Below, one piece after another: positions 1 to 10,500 of a DNA stretch of 64,000 nt. This DNA comes from Bugula neritina. Taxonomy: Eukaryota > Bryozoa > Gymnolaemata > Cheilostomatida > Bugulidae. Positions within the stretch are counted from its first letter, which is position 1. Every line of letters starts with the position of its first letter. The position numbers and the translations under genes were made by a program. The DNA is taken from the NCBI GenBank assembly GCA_964035545.1, contig OZ037768.1:6501241-6565240 (forward strand), given 5' to 3'. A model generated the notes under the pieces. That model searched no databases. It was not told where the DNA came from and saw only the letters and a list, made by a program, of their open reading frames with translations.

Positions 1-296
1 GTGTATTGAATTGTCGTCTTAGTATGTTTTTTATTAAATACTCAGAAATTTATATATTCGTAACGAATCATTACATGAACAGCTTTATGCAACCAGTTTA
101 CCTGGTGGGTACAGTAAACCTCGTATGAAACTAGCAGGAAATATATTAGAAAATTATAAACTGATGAAATATGTCATTTAGATAATATTTATTTCTAAAA
201 CCGCACTAAAAGTTATGTAACCCTTATATTTGTTGATTAACCTAAGGAAAATTTACTATCTAGTGTCATGCTACTCTCTGGCAATTATTGTTTTAG

Positions 297-578
297 AAAT
301 GTGAGAAATGTGACTTGACATTCAACACGGACGAGAGTTTTGATCAGCACCAATGTAAACCCATCATGGAGACCTTAAAAATAAGCCAAGTAAACAGCAT
401 CAAAGTAAATCATCTTAAGAAAAGATCAATGAAAAGGAAAAAACTGAATCGAATTGAACTCAGCCCTCCCAGAGTCAAGACAAGTAGAAGATCTAAAAGA
501 CTCCCTGTGGATGTTGAAGACGAGTCATCTTCTGTACAAACAACACCCACTAAAGAAGTGACGTCAGAAGTAAAGTAA
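297..578 (+). CDS. C-terminal exon of a zinc-finger-like protein (5' part outside the window)
   Basis: This is a final exon. A TTTTAG acceptor at 291-296 opens the frame KCEKCDLTFNTDESFDQHQC, and the frame stays open to a TAA at 576-578. The start CxxC followed by a phenylalanine and then HxC resembles one C2H2/C2HC zinc finger. The rest is a basic, Ser/Thr-rich tail (KKRSMKRKKLN, SRRSKRLP) that looks like a nuclear localisation region. A polyadenylation signal AATAAA lies at 646-651. Everything upstream in the window (1-296) looks like intron. The family cannot be named from one finger, and a DNA-binding role is only inferred. The gene is tail-to-tail with the dehydrogenase gene; the two stop codons are about 260 bp apart. 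Confidence 0.6.
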   Translation, partial: KCEKCDLTFNTDESFDQHQCKPIMETLKISQVNSIKVNHLKKRSMKRKKLNRIELSPPRVKTSRRSKRLPVDVEDESSSVQTTPTKEVTSEVK

Positions 579-645
579 AGTAATATTAACACTGTGGCCA
601 ATTTTTCAGCTTAGTCTTTTACTTAGCAAAATATGCAAACAAATG

Positions 646-651
646 AATAAA
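646..651 (+). terminator. polyadenylation signal AATAAA of the zinc-finger-like gene
   Basis: A canonical AATAAA lies 68 bp after the stop codon at 576-578. It is the first such hexamer on the + strand after the stop. Confidence 0.5.
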
Positions 652-822
652 ACTTTTGCCACTATTGTTTATTAATTTTATACATATATATGTTTGTCAA
701 TACACAGGCATGATTAGTGAATATTTTTTTATAAAAAATATTTTGGCAATGACTGAAATTAATTTCATATAGTTGTTTTATAGAAAAATATAGAAGAGCA
801 ATCCAACATAAAAATGTGGGTT

Positions 823-828
823 TTTATT
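823..828 (-). terminator. polyadenylation signal of the acyl-CoA dehydrogenase gene
   Basis: TTTATT on the + strand gives AATAAA on the - strand, 12 nt after the stop at 842-840. A second copy at 668-673 is also possible. Either site would place the two convergent transcripts' 3' ends within about 200 bp of each other. Confidence 0.4.
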
Positions 829-839
829 ATATAAATAAG

Positions 840-3800
840 TTAACTTTGGTCAAATTTCCCGCCATAAGATTTCATAGTCATTTCCCAATCTTCTTGTGTA
901 GCAGTTTTAATATTCGGCTCATTTTTCAACACTGTGAGAATAGGGAGGAGGTCACGATTGCACCATCTACAATACATTAAAAAAATCTTGGAATTTGAAC
1001 ATAGACCAGCAACTAGGTTTCCGTTTTCAGCTAGATGTTCACTCATTCAACAGAAAAGGTTTTATTCTATATAAAGACAGCTTGTTTACAACAGCACGTA
1101 CAAAGTTCAATTAGTCTTTTAGATAACCCTGCTAGGAATTTTCATTACTACTAATCTTTGCGAAGTGGTAAATAAAATAATATGCTCATTTGATTTGGCA
1201 TATTTGCAACATTTGTACCTACCTTTGCAACGACGTAAATAAAATAGGCTCTCCAGGGTTTGATGCCGACAACTTTACAAATAAGACTCCTGAAACAAAT
1301 TGCATGAACTAAACAAAACTATCAATTAAATATTGGTGCCAGACAATAGATCAGCAAAAGACTAAATGAGTGTAAAAGTCAGACTAGCATAGTTGAAGGT
1401 ATACCTATGTAGATATTGGCAATGGTAAAAGCTAGCTCCCTGGCAGAGCGATCAGATGTGTGTTGGAATTCCGATCGCATATATGATGCAAACTTGTCCA
1501 AATCTGATACCAACTTCTTGACTGGGGCAGAATCTCCACAGTCTCCAAGCGTATTGTGACAATAAGAAACGAATGCGTTGATAACTTCACCATTAGTTTT
1601 TTGTATAGCTCTCAGAACATCTAGGGAGAGTACGTTGGTAGTGCCTTCCCATATTGGTAAAACCTGTATTAACATATCAAACTTTTCCGAGTCTTAAACG
1701 GAATTAATCCTATTTGTAATGAAAAATTAAATAATTTAGTACAATTGAATCAATCGTAGAAGTTAATTAGAGTTTTTTACTAACCTGAGCATCTCGGAGC
1801 ATAGATGGTAAGCCAGTGTCTTCGATATATCCTTGACCTCCCATACACTCTAAGCCCTCAGACATGACGCTCATGGCTACTTTAGCAGTGTAAATTTTAG
1901 CAACTGGAGTTAATAGACGCATCAGCAATTTTGTAGTGTCTGTAGCACCGCCAGCTTCTATTAGACCAATCATACGTGATAACTCGAAACTAAGCAATGA
2001 GGATGACTGTGTTTTGAGCTAAAATAAAAATATGTGATTAAGCATAATATTACTGACACTTTATGCTTTCTTAAGAAGATATAATCAAAACAATCACACC
2101 CACTTACTTCCATATTGGCTAATGTTCTCATGTGCAATGGATACTTGCAAATAGGAGAGCCAAAGGCTACTCTTTTGGTGCTGTAACTCTTCGCTATCTC
2201 AACCATCCTAAAATGAGAACATTGCATTTAGTGCATGGCATCCGTTGACACCGTCAAACATGATAGATTGTAAAGTTGCATTTATACCTTCACGATTAAC
2301 TGAAACCCAGTACTTTTTTTAGCAAAGGTATAAACGCACCATAGTTTTTGGTTAACCTGATAAACAGTAACAGTTGCTAGTTGCAAATTCAGTAAATTTC
2401 AACTATTATAAAACTATAAGGCTAAAAATAAATATTGACTTCAAAGCAATATTTGTTCACGTATATAAGTTGTACAATAAACTATAAGAATTATATAAAA
2501 AAGCAAAATGAAATGAGCCAGACCATGAGTATGATAAACCTTCTAGTAGCAGAAGATGAAAACAGGCTGTTGTACATTCGGGATATAGTGAGCATATGAG
2601 ATATCGTAGCAACGCCTTTGCCCAGCTCTCCTACCAAGTGAGCTTTTGTTCCTGCTAATAGTAACTCAGCAGTAGGGAGCTGTCTAGTGCCCAGCTTATT
2701 CTTCAGCTTCACAATCTGTATCTCATTGAGCTCCTTGTCACTATTTCTTGTCTCCAGGTAAAACATAGAGAGACCTTTGGTGCCCTAAGCAAAGAAATGA
2801 TTGTATTGAAGAGTATAAGAAAGCATTGTAAACAACACATATAACTTATTACTGCTTTAGGCAATATCTTTATTAAAATCTTTAAAAAAAACAATATAAA
2901 ACAATACCCACCATTTGTATTCAATTGAAAAAAAAATACATCACAGAAATTTTTACAAAAGTTTATTCAGATTAAGGAGATTTATAAAGGTTAAATACTA
3001 TAGAGTGTATAAAATACTTCTTAATGCACACATAGTTTATTAAATATAAAGACATCAAAACAAGTACAATTTAAATAAATCACACTACCTGGGCTGTAGC
3101 ACCATCATCTCCCACAACCCGGGCCAAAGCCAGAGACATGTCTGAATCTGTGGCGGAGGAAAACCATTTATAGCCATAAAGAGAATAAGTGCCGTCATTC
3201 TGTGGATAAGCAACTGTCTCAGTTCCATTCGCTAAAATAAATTTAAAGAGTTTGGCTTTAGACCTCAATTGTATACAAAGTTACTAAATATCTTAACTTC
3301 CTGTGATAGACTTGCACATGAAAGATCAAACATAGTCATTAATGTCGTGTAAAATTTTACCATGCCAATTTGTGTGGTTAGAGAAAGCAAATTTGCCCAT
3401 TCTCAGCTGCAATACACACACGCACGCACACACACCAAGCACATCAATTTCATTGGTTAATCTTTATTGGATAAACTAGTGCAAGACTAGCTTCTAGAAA
3501 GGTTAATACTTAGAAGCCTTAATTTTTCGTCTCGTAATTGCCTAAACTATAAAAAATTCTTAGCAAAACTTTTCGAGCAATATTTTCAACCTGTGAACCT
3601 TACAAGACATACAGCACACACACCTACCTACATCTGAACCACCACCCTTTTCAGTCATCCACTGCCCAGAAGTCCAGAAGAGTTCAGGATCTCTGCTAGT
3701 AAGATGGTTGAATGCTTCCTGCATGAATCCTGGGAAATCGAGAACTTCAATGGTTCTGGCAGCACCGTCAGTCATAGCCAATGGACAGCCATACAGTCCT

Positions 3801-4826
3801 GATGATGGAGAGTAGAGATATAACTTTGCCATTTGATAGATACGACTAAAATACCATATTAGCAGTAAATAGCAAAATATACTTTAATTTGTGCAATAAT
3901 ATGTAATCTGTAACATGAACTTATGTATGTGTTGTATATGATTTCCTCAACAAAAGAAATTTTGCAGGCACTTCAATTAAGGTTTGATATGACATAATTA
4001 GCAAATTTTTCTATAATTGTTATCAATATTTTATGCAAACAAAAAATAAATTCATCAATTATCATTGAAATCAAAAGCCTTTACATTTCTAAAGCTACCA
4101 TGCATGTCAATACATAATTAGGAGCTGCTTAAGTTAGACATTCAAATTATTATTTTAATTAACCACAGTTTATATTTAAAAATACTGCACACAAGAACCT
4201 CACTAACTACTCAAACATATTATAACAACCTAAACTCATGAAAATGCCGTTCATATGCAATCGCTATAAGCCCTTCTTCTGCAGATATACTCTTTTGTGC
4301 CTTCCAAGCAGAAGATGTATGTAACTTGTCGACTCGTTTTCCCCAAGAGTCATATTGCTCCAGCCTAGGTGGTTCTGCTTCACACTGAAGGTGAAGGTCG
4401 TATATTGATGTAGCTACTTCATTACCAAATCTTTGTAAATCAGGATCAATAGAAGCCACCACCTTTATAATAAAAATAACCTAAGTAAAATCTAATAAAA
4501 GCCTATTAGATATTTCTTGCCATTTCTTCAACACTAACCACATGCAAAATTACACTGTTGCTGTGACAGAAACAGAAAAACATTCTAGCTAGTTTTATAT
4601 AAATTTAACACCAACATCTTACCTCTTTAGGAAGATAGGTTTGAAGCCACAGCTGTAGAAACCAGTCACTATCATATTGGTTTTGCAATGTAGGGGGCAC
4701 TTGACTAAATGCGCCAGTTTTTAATTTTTGAAAATGATAGCACCTGTTTAGAACTGGGAACACTCCATGGGCATACTGAAAAACTTGATTCAAGCTTCTT
4801 GTGACGGTACTCATTCTTGGTAGCAT
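840..4826 (-). CDS. acyl-CoA dehydrogenase, AidB / C. elegans ACDH-11-like
   Basis: Ten exons read on the - strand: 4826-4623, 4462-4230, 3845-3628, 3231-3089, 2784-2540, 2207-2108, 2018-1785, 1663-1405, 1289-1223, 1041-840. All junctions are GT-AG and in phase; they sum to 1,905 nt, a 634-aa protein. Recognisable flavoprotein motifs are [14 protein letters not shown] and [17 protein letters not shown] (substrate/FAD region), [36 protein letters not shown]-type text in exon 7, and [20 protein letters not shown] in exon 8. The order and length match the AidB/ACDH-11 branch rather than ordinary short-chain mitochondrial ACADs, and there is no N-terminal kinase-like domain as in vertebrate ACAD11. 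The family binds FAD and acts on, or sequesters, medium-chain acyl-CoAs; C. elegans ACDH-11 regulates fat desaturation. The start could be Met at 4826 or the nearby Met at 4811. Confidence 0.88.
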
Positions 4827-5459
4827 AACCTTTTCTCCACTAAGTTATTTCAAAAACAAGATTTGTTAGTGAGTGTTGACATTGGGAATGAAACTGGAAG
4901 TGTTGAAGTGTTAATAATATTGGTGGTAAGAATAAACTTTAACCCACCAAAGTTTTGTTGGAACTACTTTGAGCTTGGTAGATTTATTGCCATAGAAGTA
5001 CTAGCGAGGCTTAATATATCTTCAAGGACATAAACAATTATCTTGACAACTGTTAATTGTAACTAAATTCAAATTGTATTATCACCACTCAATCTAATGC
5101 AATACTATTTTTAAACAAAAATCTAACATATTTAAAAACAAATAAAATGACTCAACCAGGCACATGCTGATGTCTAAGCACTGCAAATTATTGTTAAATT
5201 GAGTTTACCAAGTGAAAGTGTAAATAAAAAAATTCAACTTGAAGAGGTTTATTTTACTAAACTAATTTTTATTTTAAAATAATCTAAAGCTAAAAGTAAA
5301 AGTAAATCTAAATAACTGTGTCACAACATAATGATCATTAGTATCATTATGATCTCTAATATTAATTCTTAATGAATTATCCTTGGCATAATTATAATAA
5401 TATTAATTGCTATCCCTCATTTAGTCATTGGCTCATTCACTTCAAGTATTTCAGTAATT

Positions 5460-5640
5460 GTCTTAATCGCTATAACTATCACTATGAGTGTGACCTGTGA
5501 CTACCACTATTACTATTAAGAATAAGTATAAGTATCACTATCAGTATGACTATCACTATGACTATAAGTATAACTATAACTATAAGTATAAGATTAACTT
5601 TAAGTATAAGTAATTAAGTTAATGTTAGTTAGTTGAACTT
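5460..5640. repeat. degenerate ACTATNACTATG / AGTATAAGTATAAC tract
   Basis: Imperfect hexamer-based repetition (actatc, actatg, agtata, aactat) fills this part of the divergent intergenic DNA. No coding frame follows it. Confidence 0.6.
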
Positions 5641-6289
5641 AAACTTAAAGTTAATCATTAAGTTAATGACAAGTTGAATGACTTATGAGTGATAAGAAAC
5701 AAAAATTCAAGGGCTCCGGGACACATTTTTCTGATTTTAACGTTTTACTTAATTCATGACATACTATTAGTACTAGTAATATTCTAAATTAAAAATTGAG
5801 TTCATCAAATTTTAATTTCATGCACAGAACTAAAGTTTAGGAAAGGGTAAAGGTTAACTTTAAATTTGACCTTGTTACTATGTCAAGGACAGTTGCTAAA
5901 ATATTTTATTTTTTTGAACTTATTTTTTAATTTTCTGTACTTATTGGTTTAGCTCAAGTTAACCAATAAGTATGTCGTGCCATGTTTCAAAACTTTCAAG
6001 CATTCATAACCGTTTCATGTTATTTATTAATTTTGCTGGAATGCACATTATTCAATTACGGCGCTAATCTTTCTCTTGGTTATAATATTGCGATATCTAA
6101 TAGTCACGTGATAGCTACAGCATAGTTACCAGTCATCAAATGAAGTTTATCTGAAAACCTCGTTATCATTACAACTGCCTTTTCGTTTTAATTTGCATCT
6201 TCAGCTAGAATCAGAATCAGAGTGGACCGCTTATTATTTTTTGGTCAATATAACTAAAACTAATAAATGATTGTAACTATTCCACTTAT

Positions 6290-6600
6290 AAAAAATTAAC
6301 TAGAGACACTCTAATACTATTAGTAATACTATATTACTATTGCAATTAGACTTGGTATTAAAATTATAACTACTACTAGTGAATCACATCATCATTATGA
6401 GTATGACTAATAGTAATACTATCATTATCATTATGATTGAAATTTAGTTTTACTAGTACTTTAGTATTACTACTAGTATTAGTATAAGTATTACTAATAG
6501 TTATAGTATTAGTGTTACTATTACTATTAGTCACTATTATTAATGTGAATTTTAGTACTAGGTTAAATGTTAGTGATAGTCATACTCATAGTGTATTGAT
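6290..6600. repeat. degenerate TAGTAATACTA tract
   Basis: Loose repetition of tactattagtaat / agtattac words with many substitutions. It resembles a decayed trinucleotide- or nonamer-based microsatellite. Confidence 0.55.
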
Positions 6601-7576
6601 CAATTTGTAAATAGTTTATGACACTCGTGAGGTTTAGCTTATTTATCCTAGTAAATCCTTTATTTTTTGAGCTAAGTTTTAATATGATTGCTTATTTTTA
6701 TTACCAAGACATTGAATCTATGACATAGAAATTCTTCTATAATTATCTTAAATTAGTTTAGGTCTTTAAGATATGGTAATATTCATATTGCATTATTGGT
6801 ATTTTAGATAATTATAACGTAAACTATAGTGATTTTTTAAATATCTTAATACCTGCTCTTTATTTAGAACACTTTTATTAATAGTTGAATACATAACAGC
6901 TGTGTCTATAGACTTAGCCAATGACTTATAAAAACTGACTAGCTGAATCAATCAGCATTTTACTCTAATCAAGTAAGGGTGAAACCAAATCTCATTGAAT
7001 ATTAGAAAATTTTGAACCAATAGCATGTTCAATGTTCCGCTTTATATGTTTGGTACTGCTAGTATTTGGTAGTAGTTTTATAGGCCTAACAATACTATAT
7101 AGTATATAGCATTGTAGTATTATTAGAATAGTTGCAGGTTTAAAGTCGCTGTATGAGATAACAATTTGATCGATTTTAAAAAGCTCATGTAAAATACATA
7201 AAAAAATTTTAAGATTCTACATCTTGCTATTTATTACATTCAAATTTGTAAAGTTAGATAGATACAAACATTGTAAGTTGAGTTTGAATTTGAATTAAAT
7301 GAATTTAAAAAAAAAGAAGAGCTCTGAAACTTTGGAAAATTTTAATTTACAAACAAGTCACACCTACAGTCACTGTGTATATAATAACATTAGTATCATT
7401 CTAAAATATTTTAGCTTTTCAGTCACTCAGTTTTTAAATAAAGTTTTGAGAACTTTGCTTATTCAGTTCTAATTCTGCCAATGATCAATGATGTCTGATT
7501 ATTGCCACTATTTGTTAGTAATAAAATACATTCTTGTTATAGTTGTTGAGATAAATGGTTACTACTCTGAATTGCA

Positions 7577-10500
7577 ATGTCTGAGTTTGAGAAGAAGAGA
7601 AGGGCAGCTAAAATAGGTGAGTGGACTAAGAATTTCTAGCAGGCTTTACTGTAGTGTTTGATAACAATAGTGAGAGTATAGTTGTTTGTTATCCCATTAG
7701 TTAGCTGTAGCTTTTAGTGTACACAACTTTTTAATTTATTTTCTATAAAAATATCTTATTTACTAAATAATGCACTGTTCACTCGTTCTTTTTATTTCTG
7801 AATCTCAGACTCTTCTATCATATTACTCAAGCTTATAAACTTCATGGGCAGATTTTCTATTAGGGTTGAAAAACTAAATTTATTTGCTATAACTGTAACT
7901 ATGTAGTTTTTGTGACATGAAAACTGCAAAATATTACACTTGCATGCAATTATAATGTGTACTACCATAACAATAGCAGTCACATGAAATATATAATTAC
8001 ACAAAGTATCCATTAGCTTAGATGGCACATCAAACATTTAAATTTATGGTTCATTATTTTTTGGATATGTTGTAGAGGCTGGGCCTACTATCAAGCTTAC
8101 TTCTTCAGGATTCTCAACTCTAGATGTCAGTGTTTATGAAGGGCAGGTGAGTGTTACAAACTTTAGATGTCAGTGTTTATGAAGGGCAGGTGAGTGTTAC
8201 AAACTCCAGATGTCAGTGTTTATGAAGGGCAGGCGAGTGTTACAAACTCTAGATGTCAGTGTTTATGAAGGGCAGGTGAGTGTTACAAACTCTAGATGTC
8301 AGTGTTTATGAAGGGCAGGTGAGTGTTACAAACTCCAGATGTCAGTGTTTATGAAGGGCAGGTGGGTGTTACAAACTCTAGATGTCAGTGTTTATGAAGG
8401 GCAGGTGAGTGTTACAAACTCTAGATGTCAGTGTTTATGAAGGGCAGGTGAGTGTTACAAACTCTAGATGTCAGTGTTTATGAAGGGCAGGTGAGTGTTA
8501 CAAACTCTAGATGTCAGTGTTTATGAAGGGCAGGTGAGTGTTACAAACTCTAGATGTCAGTGTTTATGAAGGGCAGGTGAGTATTACAAACTCTAGATGT
8601 CAGTGTTTATGAAAGGCAGGTGAGTGTTACAAACTCTAGATGTCAGTGTTCATAAATGGCAGGTGAGTATTACAAACTCTAGATGTCAGTGTTTATAAAT
8701 GGCAAGATTGCTGATTTTCAAAAGGCTACAAACAGCTGTTAAAAAAGCTACCGCTAAATTAAAATTCTTAGAACTTAGATTTCTTTGCATGTTCTATTTA
8801 TAAGGATACATTTTTTTACAGTCATTTAACTTAATTTTGTTAATTTTATTATTTAAATCCATTAACTGCTAACACTTTTGTAAATGACTAATCATAAACA
8901 ACAATGAACATTTTTTGCTTGGCTAATGAGCTAAAATATATCTGGTTGTAGGTGCTAACATTTGAATGGAATGAAAAAAGTGGAGAAGGGTTAAATGTTG
9001 AACAGGTATTTGTGAAATATTTATTGCATCCAATGACAACAACAATTTATGTTATACAAATGCATGTATTTGTTTTAAAACTTCAGTTAAAGTTTTTCAA
9101 AGGCTTTGCAGCCACCCTGCTAAAAAGGTTTATGGGTCTATATTCCCGTTATTGAGTTGTAGAATAGTTTTCGATGTTATGACATTAATTACTGAGTTTA
9201 GCTTGCTCTCTCTTGTAGCAGCAATATACCTTACTATAAGCCAACAATTTGTATTTTCCCTTAACTTAATATATTGCAAGTGATAATTCTCAAACCCTTA
9301 TATATTTATTCATAATGTAAGCTTATAGTTACATTGATTGTTGGTATTCATAAATGCTCAATATTAATACATTATGAATGCTTATGTACTTGTCTACCAT
9401 TTTCAACAGATAGTAGCTGTAGAAAATACGAGCAGAACAGTTCCTGGCGGCCATTGTAGTGGTGCCAGATGTAGAAGTGCCACCTACAATGTTCAGTTCA
9501 ATCTTGCTGGTGAATACACATTTACCAGGTAGGTGCATATCTACTGTTTTCCATTAATTTTGTGTAATAAGATGCTTTCAGGACTCAGTGAGTGATGCAG
9601 CTAAATGTGGTGTGTTACTGGTGGTTTAAGTACTTGCTAGTAAAATGAACTCGCTGTAACATATCACTAGTCATGCAATTTGTTTGTTTCTCTATCTCTC
9701 TATATTACCGCCAATATATTATATATTTAATTACTATAATATGCCTTCTACACAATCTTTAGTAGTTGAAACATGGCAGTTTTGAATTATTAGAAATATA
9801 ACATTTAGGCAAGAATGTTTTGCTTTTCTGTTTTTAATGAGATTTTTAGCTTAAAATATAAGTTGTGCTATATTGCTTCTAACTCATCAAGTATGATATT
9901 TTTGTGCTAATGCCTAGTTTTTCAGGATAGTTTGTGGATAAACAGGAACCACTAGATATACATACATACATACATACACACATTTATAGCCTTCATACAC
10001 AGTGCCTATTCACCTATTTTCTTTAGGCTTAGCTTGTAATCAACATGAATTTTATAATGTTGGTGAATTTGGTGGCTAGGCTTTTTACTTCAGTCAATGT
10101 ATTTGGATGACAATGATGATAATAATATTATATAGGAAAGCTTTTCGCATGAACAAATAAATCGAAGGCGTGGCGCGTAGCATTACAATAAGCGTAATAC
10201 AAAAACGCTATTAGCATTAATGCAATCATGAAGCATCGGTGGTTCAGTGGTAGAATTCTCGCCTGCCACGCGGGAGGCCCGGGTTCGATTCCCGGCCGAT
10301 GCATTTTTTGCTTTTCTTAATAGTGAACTGGTGTTCAAGTTTGTTTTACAAAAACACGCATTATTGCTTTTTCTTTATAGTAATGGCTTTAAAAAGAAGG
10401 CTAAACCATTGAACGTCACCGTCACCCCTCGCCCACATTATGATGTAAAAATTTCTGACAATGGATTTGATATGAAGATCATCACCATAGATGAAGGAAA

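Larger units (their letters stand above)
4827..7576. other. divergent intergenic region, no gene recognised
   Basis: This 2.75-kb stretch separates the start of the dehydrogenase gene (- strand) from the start of the giant gene (+ strand), so both promoters probably lie here. I see no exon, RNA gene or clear core promoter. It is AT-rich and contains two degenerate simple-repeat tracts, listed separately. Confidence 0.6.

Noticed and set aside
9955-9985. CATA microsatellite in intron 4
   Set aside because: An ordinary short tetranucleotide repeat with no positional significance.
10247-10380. Upstream extension of the exon 5 open frame through the tRNA gene
   Set aside because: The frame begins inside tRNA-Gly by chance. 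A TTTATAG acceptor at 10374-10380 keeps phase with exon 4.
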